From Curtobacterium sp. A7_M15 (GTDB lineage: Bacteria; Actinomycetota; Actinomycetes; Actinomycetales; Microbacteriaceae), in assembly GCF_030705415.1 (NCBI RefSeq), contig NZ_JAUZED010000002.1, positions 1-64,000 of the forward strand: a stretch of DNA of 64,000 bases. The letters are read 5' to 3'. Within the stretch, counting starts at the first letter, position 1. Each line of letters opens with the position of its first letter. This document shows positions 27,539 through 37,708 of the stretch, piece after piece. A model generated the notes under the pieces. The model did not search any database. It saw only the letters and a list, made by a program, of their open reading frames with translations, and had not been told where the DNA came from. Position numbers and translations under genes: made by a program.

Positions 27539-28366
27539 TCAGCGGTTCGCGGGGGAGATGTTGAGGGTGGCGTCCTCGTTGAGCCACTTGTCACCGCGGA
27601 GCTCGAGGTAGGGGTTCATCCACTCGAACTGCTCGGGGGTGACGCCGAAGCGCTTCGACACCGTGGTGAGGTCGTCACCGTGCGACACCTCGTACCAGGT
27701 CGGCGTGCCGTCGACGTCCTTCACGTACCCGTACGCACCCGGACGGGCCTTCCCCACGGTCACGCGCAGGTCCGGGTAGGGGTTCGGGATCTTCCACGCC
27801 AACGTGCCGACCGCGAGCACGGAACCGACCCACGGACGGTCCGCGTCGCTGCTGCCGTCGTCGGACGCCTCGGGTACGAGGACGGCACTTGCCAGGTAGT
27901 CCGGCCGGGCGCCGGCGTCGAGCGTGTACGAGTCGGGCGGTCCGGCAGCGGCGTCCCACTCGGTGAAGCCACGGGCCACCGCGTCGTAGCCGTCCTGGAA
28001 CCCGGCGACGCGGTGGCGGAACTGGAGCGACATCGGTTGCGGGTTCGTCGTCCGGTAGTCCGAGAGGTGCACCGTGAACACGCCGCCGGCATCGGCCGTG
28101 ATGCGCACGTGGATCGATGTGTCCCCGGTCTTCGACACGACGTCCGTCTCGGCTGCGACCGTCCCGGCGGGCAGGAGTTGCTCGGGCGTCGGGGAGGCGG
28201 AGGGCGTCGGTCGCTCGGTGGCGTCGGGACCCTGCACGGCGAGCCGGGTCGGGGACGGCACCGGGTCGGGTCCGCTGAACACGGAGCAGCCGGTCAGCCC
28301 GACGGCAGCGACCGCCGACATCAGCACCGCCGCGGTCGTCCGTCCCCTCGTCATCGCTCGTCGCAT
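27539..28366 (-). CDS. LysM-domain lipoprotein
   Basis: 275 residues. A basic N-terminus (MRRAMTRGR), a hydrophobic segment and lipobox GLTGC indicate a membrane-anchored lipoprotein with a Pro/Thr/Ser linker (SPTRLAVQGPDATERPTPSASPTPE). The middle domain is unknown. The C-terminus is a LysM-type peptidoglycan-binding motif (WYEVSHGDDLTTVSKRFGVTPEQFEWMNP). Probable cell-wall-associated surface protein. A GAGGGGG site precedes the ATG. Confidence 0.88.
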   Translation of the reverse strand: MRRAMTRGRTTAAVLMSAVAAVGLTGCSVFSGPDPVPSPTRLAVQGPDATERPTPSASPTPEQLLPAGTVAAETDVVSKTGDTSIHVRITADAGGVFTVHLSDYRTTNPQPMSLQFRHRVAGFQDGYDAVARGFTEWDAAAGPPDSYTLDAGARPDYLASAVLVPEASDDGSSDADRPWVGSVLAVGTLAWKIPNPYPDLRVTVGKARPGAYGYVKDVDGTPTWYEVSHGDDLTTVSKRFGVTPEQFEWMNPYLELRGDKWLNEDATLNISPANR

Positions 28367-28569
28367 GATCCCCCTCGTCCTCGGCAGGCGTCGGACAGTG
28401 CCTGGCTCGCCGCGATCGTAGCGTGGGGTCCGGTCCCGTCCGACGCTCGTGACCAGATCGGTACCGACCGTGCGGGATCGAGCGGTCACGCCCGGCAGAC
28501 CACCGACCGGGGTGCGTCGATCGGACTGCCGGAGACGTCGCTCGGGCAGCGAGGCCTACCTTCGGCCCC

Positions 28570-28908
28570 ATGAGCGACAGCATCCCCGACGTCTCCGGAC
28601 CCGAGGCGTCCGACGACCGTGCCCGCACCGACGCACTCCGCGAGGCAGCGCACCACGAGAGCGCGGACGGCGTCGGGGAGCGGGAGCAGCGCGCGGCCGA
28701 CACCTCGTACAGCCCGTCGAGTGAACGGGAGACCGAGGCGTCGCAGACCTCGCAGCGCGACCGGGCCGACCTCGAAGCCGACGGCATCGACCCGTCCAAG
28801 ATCGTCGCGGCCCCGGGGACGGGCGGCGCGGACGACGCGGGCGACGTCGAGCCCGAGCCCGGCGACCTGCACCTGCCGTGGCAGTCCGAGGAGGACCGCC
28901 GGGGCTAG
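28570..28908 (+). CDS. Small acidic hypothetical protein
   Basis: 112 residues, hydrophilic and disordered in character, rich in Asp/Glu/Ala/Ser, ending GDLHLPWQSEEDRRG. No domain recognised. TACCTT ends 7 bases before the ATG, the same leaderless layout as its neighbours, which supports it as a gene. The last 4 bases overlap the 3' end of the convergent gene. Confidence 0.6.
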   Translation: MSDSIPDVSGPEASDDRARTDALREAAHHESADGVGEREQRAADTSYSPSSERETEASQTSQRDRADLEADGIDPSKIVAAPGTGGADDAGDVEPEPGDLHLPWQSEEDRRG

Positions 28909-29480
28909 CTCGCCACCCGGTCGAGTTCGCGGACGAGCACTTCGCCGTCGCGGACGTCCCAGAAGGCGAACGGCTGCGGGCCGAAAGCGAACGCGTCGAG
29001 ACCCGTGTTCGCGTAGAGGCGTGCCGTTCCGGAACCGCCGACGAACGCCTGGAGCCCGGACGGCTGACCGGTGTTCCACTCGACCGAGCAGTGCCGACGG
29101 TCCTTGCTCCACGAGATGGTCCGGTCGGTGCGGCCCACCGAGACCTCACGCGAGCCGCGGGGCGTGATGACGAGCGCTCGGCGGGACGTCACGGCGTACA
29201 CGGTCGTGCGCTTCCGGTGACCCTTCAGCAGGAACCGTCCGAAGACGAAGAACAGGCCGATGAGGACGAAGACGCCCCCGAAGACGAGGAAGAACACCGG
29301 TGCTCCGGACGTCGCCGCGGTGGCCTCCCAGTACACGGCGAACCCGCACCACAGCAACGAGAACGGCACGAGGAACACGTCCTGTCTCGCGAACAGCTTC
29401 CCCGGATCGCTCGTCCCCGCCCAGTACAGGTGCTCGTCCGGCCGGAGGTGTTCTCGCGCGGTCTGCTGAGGATCGTTCAC
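28905..29480 (-). CDS. Membrane protein with PH-like domain
   Basis: 191 residues. After a short polar N-terminus (REHLRPDEHLYWAGTSDPGKLF) come two TM helices (VPFSLLWCGFAVYWEA; PVFFLVFGGVFVLIGLFFVFGRFLL). A beta-rich domain follows (TTVYAVTSRRALVITPRGSREVSV...FAFWDVRDGEVLVREL) that resembles bacterial PH domains fused to membrane helices (YdbT-like). TACGTT lies 7 bases before the GTG at 29480 (4 before that at 29483), favouring the former start. Confidence 0.75.
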   Translation of the reverse strand: MNDPQQTAREHLRPDEHLYWAGTSDPGKLFARQDVFLVPFSLLWCGFAVYWEATAATSGAPVFFLVFGGVFVLIGLFFVFGRFLLKGHRKRTTVYAVTSRRALVITPRGSREVSVGRTDRTISWSKDRRHCSVEWNTGQPSGLQAFVGGSGTARLYANTGLDAFAFGPQPFAFWDVRDGEVLVRELDRVAS

Positions 29481-29499
29481 CACGAAGAACGTACGCGCC

Positions 29500-30318
29500 T
29501 CAGGACACGGAGTCCGGATGCGACCCCGTGCGCTGCCCCGTCTCGAGCGACGCGATCGCCGCCAGCTCGTCGTCGGTCAGGGCGAACCCGTCGACGTCGA
29601 GGTTCGACCGGATCCGCGAGGGCGTCACCGACTTCGGCAGCACCACCACCCCCTGCTGCACGTTCCACCGCACGAGGACCTGCGCCACGCTCACCCCGTG
29701 GGCGTCCGCGATGGCCGCGAGGACCGGTTCGTCGATGAGTCGCCCGCGTCCGAGTGGGGACCAGGCCTCGGTCACGATCCCGTGCTGTGCGTGGAAGTCC
29801 ATCAGCTCGCGCTGTGGCAGCCACGGGTGCCGCTCGACCTGGTTCACCGCCGGCACCTCGCCCGTCTCGTCGATGAGCCGCTCGAGGTGCGGCACCTGGA
29901 AGTTCGAGACCCCGACGCTCCGCGCACGCCCCGAGGCGCGCAGCTCGACGAGGGCGCGCCAGGTGTCGACGTAGCGGTCGTTCGCCGCGGCCGGCCAGTG
30001 GATCAGGTAGAGGTCGACGGCGTCGAGTCCGAGCCGCTCGAGGCTCGCGTCGAACGCCCGCAGGGTCGCGTCGCGCCCCTGGTGGTCGTTCCACACCTTG
30101 GTCGTCACGAAGACGTCGTCACGGTCGAGCCCGGAGGCGCGGACCGCCTTCCCGACGCCCGTCTCGTTGCCGTACATCTCGGCCGTGTCGACGTGGCGGT
30201 AGCCGGCGTCGAGCGCGAGACCGACGGCCGTCTCGGCCTCGGTGTCGTCGACCTTGTACACGCCGAAGCCGATCGTGGGGATCGATGCGCCGTCGCGGAG
30301 GGGGACTGAGGTGACCAT
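29500..30318 (-). CDS. Aldo/keto reductase (2,5-diketo-gluconate reductase type)
   Basis: 272 residues, complete AKR barrel with NADPH use: IPTIGFGVYKVDD, catalytic Asp/Tyr in HVDTAEMYGNE, Lys in VTTKVWNDHQ, His in LYLIHWPA, cofactor loop VVVLPKSVTPSRIRSNLDV. These match AKR3/AKR5 members that reduce 2,5-diketo-gluconate or aldehydes. An AGGATGG site precedes the ATG. It may be co-oriented with, but is separated by a strong palindrome from, the MFS gene upstream. Confidence 0.92.
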   Translation of the reverse strand: MVTSVPLRDGASIPTIGFGVYKVDDTEAETAVGLALDAGYRHVDTAEMYGNETGVGKAVRASGLDRDDVFVTTKVWNDHQGRDATLRAFDASLERLGLDAVDLYLIHWPAAANDRYVDTWRALVELRASGRARSVGVSNFQVPHLERLIDETGEVPAVNQVERHPWLPQRELMDFHAQHGIVTEAWSPLGRGRLIDEPVLAAIADAHGVSVAQVLVRWNVQQGVVVLPKSVTPSRIRSNLDVDGFALTDDELAAIASLETGQRTGSHPDSVS

Positions 30319-30403
30319 GCACCCATCCTGCCGGTCGTGGCGGGGTGCGCCGCGCCTCCAGGGCTCCTCGCTTTCCTTCCCAGAACAGCTGCGATGGAAA
30401 GTG

Positions 30404-30450
30404 GAATCGGGCGTACCAGGTCGGAACGTTCGACCAGGTACGCCCGATTC
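30404..30450. terminator. 47-bp near-perfect palindrome, terminator of the MFS gene
   Basis: GAATCGGGCGTACC (30404-30417) pairs perfectly with GGTACGCCCGATTC (30437-30450); after one mismatch, GGTCG/CGACC continues the stem to a 7-base loop. It sits between two minus-strand genes, just after the MFS stop at 30492. This sequence is unrelated to the recurring GGGAGGCGCGG family. A third partial GGTAC site (30456-30460) follows on the plus side. Confidence 0.7.
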
Positions 30451-30491
30451 GAGCAGGTACCCCTCGGTGCGGCGCCCAGCGCCCGCGCGCG

Positions 30492-31697
30492 TCAGGTGGG
30501 GATGTTCACCGGCTCGGTGTCGGGGATGGGGCTCGCGTCGCGACCGCGCAGGTCGGGGAGCCAGCGCCTCGTGGCGAGCGGGAGGACCACGCCCGCCGCA
30601 GCCATCACGGCGCCGACCATCATCCCGCCGGTCGCCCCCTGGCTGTCGATGAGGAAGCCGGCGACCGCGGAACCGCCCGCGGCCCCGATGAGCTGGCCGG
30701 TGCCCATCCAGCCGTACGCCTCGGCCGTGTCGGAGAACTTCACCGTCGCCGAGACCGAACCGAACATGACCGCGAGGGCCGGAGCGATGCCGGCGCCGGC
30801 GATCACCAGGGCGAGGCAGAGCCACCAGAAGTTCGTGCCGCCGACCGCCAGCGCGAGTCCGACGAACACGATCGACATGCGCGCCCACAGGGTGTTGCGC
30901 GAGATCGGCAGGTGGCCGAGGGTGAGGCCGCCGATGAGCGACCCGATCGCGAACACGGCCAGGACGATGCCGGCGTTCGGGCTGCCCTCGCCGAAGACGC
31001 TCGTGACGCTCGCCTCGACCGCGGCGCACGCTCCGATGAGGAGCAGTCCGGTGAGGGTGGCCACGACGACCGACGGGCGCTTGAGGACGACACCGAACGC
31101 ACGCTTCGACCGGGGGATGCGGACACGGCCGAGCTCGGGGGAGGCGATGAACCACGCACCGCCGACGACGAGGAACACCATCGCGACGACGATCGCCTGG
31201 ATCGTGCCGATCTGCGTCGCGACGAACGTCGTGATGACCGGGCCGGCGACCCAGATGAGTTCCTGCGCGCTCGCGTCGAGGGAGAAGAGGGGTGTGAGCT
31301 GCGACGAGGTGACCATCTTGGGGTAGATGGTGCGCACCGCCGGCTGCACGGGCGGGACGGCGAGGCCGCCGATGAAGCCGACGACCACGTAGGCCCACAG
31401 CGGCATCACGACGAACGCGATCACCGCCATGCTCGCGAGCGCGACGAGGCTGGTCAGGATGAGCACGGGCCGCATGCCCCAGCTGCCCATCCACCGGCTG
31501 GTGAGCGGACCCGCGATCGCCTGCCCGATGCTCGTCGTCGCGAGGACGAGACCCGCCGCGCCGTACGAGTCGAAGACGTGCTCGACGTGCAGCAGGTACG
31601 CCAGCGACAGCATGCCGAACGGGAAGCGTGCGGTGAGCTGCGCGGCGATGACACGACCCACGCCGGGCGTCTTGAGGAGGGGGCCGTACGTGCTCAC
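30492..31697 (-). CDS. MFS transporter
   Basis: 401 residues, about 12 TM segments (for example VLILTSLVALASMAVIAFVVMPLW, VGFIGGLAVPPVQPAVRTIYP, GLLLIGACAAVEASVTSVF). The second-half SGS/GTNF pattern, LPISRNTLWARMSIVFVGLALAV, resembles exporters of the YfcJ/NarK-like drug class; the substrate is unknown. TACACT ends 6 bases before the GTG (leaderless). Divergent from the nrd operon across a 370-base gap that carries nrd control sites. Confidence 0.86.
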   Translation of the reverse strand: MSTYGPLLKTPGVGRVIAAQLTARFPFGMLSLAYLLHVEHVFDSYGAAGLVLATTSIGQAIAGPLTSRWMGSWGMRPVLILTSLVALASMAVIAFVVMPLWAYVVVGFIGGLAVPPVQPAVRTIYPKMVTSSQLTPLFSLDASAQELIWVAGPVITTFVATQIGTIQAIVVAMVFLVVGGAWFIASPELGRVRIPRSKRAFGVVLKRPSVVVATLTGLLLIGACAAVEASVTSVFGEGSPNAGIVLAVFAIGSLIGGLTLGHLPISRNTLWARMSIVFVGLALAVGGTNFWWLCLALVIAGAGIAPALAVMFGSVSATVKFSDTAEAYGWMGTGQLIGAAGGSAVAGFLIDSQGATGGMMVGAVMAAAGVVLPLATRRWLPDLRGRDASPIPDTEPVNIPT

Positions 31698-31748
31698 GAG
31701 ACGAGTGTACGGACCGGACGGATCGGGCTGTCACCCGTCCGGGGGAGG

Positions 31749-31906
31749 TGTGGAGAGCGAACCACCCGCGACACGCCGACACGCTGATTCCACACATGTG
31801 GATCGACACTGTCCACGGGTGTGGGGAAGTGTCGGTGGTCGGGCGGAGAATGGCGGAATCACGGGCCTCTCCGAGCTGTTCACACTGTGGAGGAGCTTGT
31901 GGAGAA
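31749..31906. promoter_or_regulatory. Cluster of DnaA-box-like sites upstream of nrdHIEF
   Basis: Six sites resembling the DnaA nonamer TTnTCCACA occur in about 160 bases, mostly on the minus strand: CTCTCCACA (31749-31757), CGATCCACA (31797-31805), CTGTCCACG (plus, 31809-31817), TTCCCCACA (31820-31828), TCCTCCACA (31886-31894) and TTCTCCACA (31898-31906). The last differs from consensus by one base. DnaA control of nrd genes is established in E. coli; here it is inference. Confidence 0.4.
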
Positions 31907-31920
31907 CTACACGGCTGTAA

Positions 31921-31966
31921 CACTTCCTCTTGTGGTCGGTGACTCCGCCAGCCACTAGATGTAGTG
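31921..31966 (+). promoter_or_regulatory. Pair of NrdR boxes in the nrd promoter
   Basis: CACTAGATGTAGTG (31953-31966) is a near-palindromic match to the NrdR box (CACTATATCTAGTG-like). CACTTCCTCTTGTG (31921-31934) is a weaker match with the same CACT...GTG ends. The starts are 32 bp apart, about three helical turns, the spacing typical of NrdR box pairs. They lie 100 bases before nrdH, so NrdR-ATP/dATP would repress the operon. Confidence 0.75.
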
Positions 31967-32065
31967 TGGAGGCATCGCAGCGGCCCCTCCCGGAACCTGC
32001 TGCACAGCCCCGCGACACCGGGCACCAGAACCACCACCACAGCATCAGCAGAACCAGGGGAGATC

Positions 32066-32299
32066 ATGGCCGTCACCGTCTACACCAAGCCGTCCTGCGT
32101 CCAGTGCACCGCGACGTACCGGGCGCTCGACAACAAGGGCATCCAGTACGAAGTGCACGACGTCTCCACCGACGAAGCCGCGCTCGAGCACGTCAAGAGC
32201 CTCGGCTACCTGCAGGCGCCCGTCGTCGTCACGGACGACGACCACTGGTCGGGCTTCCGTCCCGACAAGATCGCGACGCTCAGCGCCGAACTCGCGTAG
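32066..32299 (+). CDS. nrdH: Glutaredoxin-like NrdH redoxin
   Basis: 77 residues. The redox motif CVQC (Cys11, Cys14) follows VTVYTKPS, then KGIQYEVHDVSTDEAALEHVKSLGYLQAPVVV and the NrdH signature HWSGFRPDKI. It delivers electrons from thioredoxin reductase to the class Ib ribonucleotide reductase. The AGGGGAG site precedes the ATG. First gene of nrdHIEF. Confidence 0.96.
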   Translation: MAVTVYTKPSCVQCTATYRALDNKGIQYEVHDVSTDEAALEHVKSLGYLQAPVVVTDDDHWSGFRPDKIATLSAELA

Positions 32300-32793
32300 T
32301 TCGACCCACGTCCGCGGGCGGTGACCCGAGCTCGTTCAGGAGGCTCGGATCACCACCGCAGGACACCCACGGTCCGTCTGTCCGCACCTTCTCTCCGGAG
32401 GGGCACCATGAGCCGACTGGTCTACTTCTCGAGCGTGTCCGGGTACACCGCACGCTTCGTCGAGAAGCTCGGCCGCGACGCGGACCGGATCCCGCTCTAC
32501 CCGAACGACCCGTTCCTCCACGTGGACGAGCCGTACGTGCTGGTGCTGCCCACCTACGGCGGCGGCAACGGGCAGGGAGCGGTCCCCAAGCAGGTCATCA
32601 AGTTCCTCAACGACGAACGCAACCGCTCGCTCATCCGCGGCGTGATCGTCGGGGGCAACACGAACTTCGGCGAGGCCTACGGCCTCGCGGGGGACGTCAT
32701 CGCACGGAAGTGCAACGTCCCCGTCCTCTACAGATTCGAACTCTTCGGGACTCCTGACGACGTGTCAGCGGTCAACACAGGATTGGATGCATT

Positions 32794-36013
<3,220 letters not shown>

Positions 36014-36030
36014 GTTCCGCTCGACCGGGG

Positions 36031-36062
36031 AACGCCCCGTTGGCTTCGGCTGGCGGGGCGTT
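36031..36062 (+). terminator. Intrinsic terminator of nrdHIEF
   Basis: AACGCCCCG pairs perfectly with CGGGGCGTT; a GU-rich inner stem closes on TTCG. The 3' arm runs into TTCTTCGTTG. It begins 17 bases after the nrdF stop. It marks the left edge of the accessory region. Confidence 0.9.
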
Positions 36063-36332
36063 CTTCGTTGACGGGCGGAGTCGCTGATGCGGCCGGATAT
36101 CGGGCGCTCATCGAGATTCGTTCCGGACGAGCTCTGTGAGACGTGAAGGCCGTGGAGCGCGTGCCGCGGGAGGCTGTGCCCAATGGAGGACCGGCTATCG
36201 GAACGCGATCGCGGCTGGGAGCGGTAGGGCGACCGGAGGAAGCTGCTCCCAAGACTCGGTAATGGGTCAAGCGGGCCGCGGGGTGGCCCGTGGGCTGCCC
36301 CGTCTAAAACCCGATCGGCTGTCACGAGAATC

Positions 36333-36345
36333 TATACTTCGAGCA
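36333..36345 (+). promoter_or_regulatory. TATACT -10 immediately before the TIR gene
   Basis: TATACT (36333-36338) is the best -10 match in the window and ends 6 bases before the ATG, so the transcript should be leaderless. The rest of the 280-base gap after nrdF (36063-36332) shows no gene, tRNA or clear att-like direct repeat. Confidence 0.6.
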
Positions 36346-37334
36346 TGGCTCACCCGGACCCTCTTCAAAACGCTGGCGCAGCGTACGCAATTGACAACTG
36401 GACCGATGACGATTGGCGCCAGTTCGGCCGTCAGACCGGCACCTCAGACATCATCACCGGTCACTCGCGTCTGTTGCGTTCCCTGAGCTGGAACGATGAG
36501 GACTACCCCGATCACGCACTCACAGTGATGGGCCAGGTGCTCTCCGAAGCTGTGGAGGAAGACTCCGGCGAAGCTGGTCGCATGGAACTCCTTGCCGGAC
36601 TGATGCCGGACCTTCCGGCCTGGATCGAAGAGAACGCCCCTGCGCGAACCAAGCGACTGCTCAGTGACTACCTTGCCGCCCGCGACACGTCAGAGGTTCC
36701 GATCGCATGGCGCGGTGCTTCGTCAGACGAAGCCGCGCCTGAAGAGCCGACCGCGTTCAACTGGGGGCAAGCAGCAGCTGATTTCGTCACCGCCGTTCCT
36801 CAGGTCAACGCGGACCTCGACGACGGCGAGGACGAACAGTTTGATGAGGCCCGAGGTCAAGGAGACTGGCCGCCGTCCTCCCGCCCTGGCGCGACCAAAC
36901 AAGGTCCGATGATCTTCATTGTCCACGGGCACGACGAAGCTGCACGCGACTCGATTCGGATCTTCACACAGAAGGTGACCGGCACACTGCCCATCTCTCT
37001 AGCGGAGGAGGCCGGTAAAGGTCAAACCATCATCGAGAAGTTCGAGAGCTACGGAACGGTAACGTCCTATGTCATCGTATTACTCACCCCGGACGACGTC
37101 GGACAGAAGCTCGCTGACTACCAAGCCGACAAAGATCCTGACCCGCGTGCTCGGCAGAACGTCATCCTTGAGCTCGGCTACTTTATTGGCAAGATCGGCC
37201 GCAGGAACATCATCGTGGTGGACGCCGGGGTCGAGAATCCGTCCGATCTTGCTGGCATTGGCTACGTCCAGTATCCCGAAAACAACTGGAAGGAATCGCT
37301 GCGTACTGAACTCATGTCACTGTCTCAGGAGTAG
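36345..37334 (+). CDS. TIR-like domain protein (PF10137/Cap12-PCTIR type), putative anti-phage NADase
   Basis: 329 residues. The C-terminal 140 residues are a TIR-like domain of the kind annotated as predicted nucleotide-binding protein containing TIR-like domain: MIFIVHGHDEAARDSIRIF, EEAGKGQTIIEKFE (likely catalytic Glu231), VIVLLTPDDVG, QNVILELGYFIGKIGRRNIIVV. Such domains in CBASS (Cap12) and Pycsar effectors cleave NAD. The N-terminal 185 residues are helical (LPDLPAWIEENAPARTKRLLSDYLAAR) with an acidic linker (DDGEDEQFDEARGQ); I do not recognise this domain. No cyclase is encoded nearby, so the trigger is unknown. GC is lower than in flanking genes, suggesting transfer. Confidence 0.88.
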   Translation: MAHPDPLQNAGAAYAIDNWTDDDWRQFGRQTGTSDIITGHSRLLRSLSWNDEDYPDHALTVMGQVLSEAVEEDSGEAGRMELLAGLMPDLPAWIEENAPARTKRLLSDYLAARDTSEVPIAWRGASSDEAAPEEPTAFNWGQAAADFVTAVPQVNADLDDGEDEQFDEARGQGDWPPSSRPGATKQGPMIFIVHGHDEAARDSIRIFTQKVTGTLPISLAEEAGKGQTIIEKFESYGTVTSYVIVLLTPDDVGQKLADYQADKDPDPRARQNVILELGYFIGKIGRRNIIVVDAGVENPSDLAGIGYVQYPENNWKESLRTELMSLSQE

Positions 37335-37340
37335 CGGAGG

Positions 37341-37553
37341 TCAGCTCAGTGGCACCAATGTTGCCGTCACACCGGGCTCGGCGTATGGCCGGAGCGTTTC
37401 GGACACGATCGTAGTCTGAAACCCTCGCGCGACGCGCCATGCCGCCTGATCCTCGAAGGCGTGCCAGGCCGGATCACTCGGCCCCGCCGTATACAGCGCC
37501 GACGACCTCTCCTCGTCCATAACGGAGAGGTCTGCGACGTCCCGTGGAGTCAT
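37341..37553 (-). CDS. Small hypothetical protein between the TIR and OLD genes
   Basis: 70 residues (MTPRDVADLSVMDEERSSALYTAGPSDPAWHAFEDQAAWRV in parts, ending TATLVPLS). Its codon third positions are mostly G or C, unlike random frames here, so it reads like coding sequence or the surviving part of a gene. No domain recognised and no clear ribosome site. It is convergent with the TIR gene (6-base gap). The remaining 155 bases to the OLD gene show nothing else. Confidence 0.4.
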   Translation of the reverse strand: MTPRDVADLSVMDEERSSALYTAGPSDPAWHAFEDQAAWRVARGFQTTIVSETLRPYAEPGVTATLVPLS

Positions 37554-37708
37554 AGCGCGCCAGCGGAGGAGGCTCTTAGTGATCGTGAGCGGGGCCTCGT
37601 GTTGGTGGAGGTAATGGGTGCGCCTGAGCGGGGCTGCCGCGGAAACTTTCTAACGAGTGAGCACGCGACTCCCTCGGGTTTGTCGGTGCGAACCCTTAGG
37701 CTGGGCGC

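Noticed and set aside
36345-37334. CBASS or Pycsar system
   Set aside because: Only the effector-type TIR domain is present; no CD-NTase or cyclase gene in the window.
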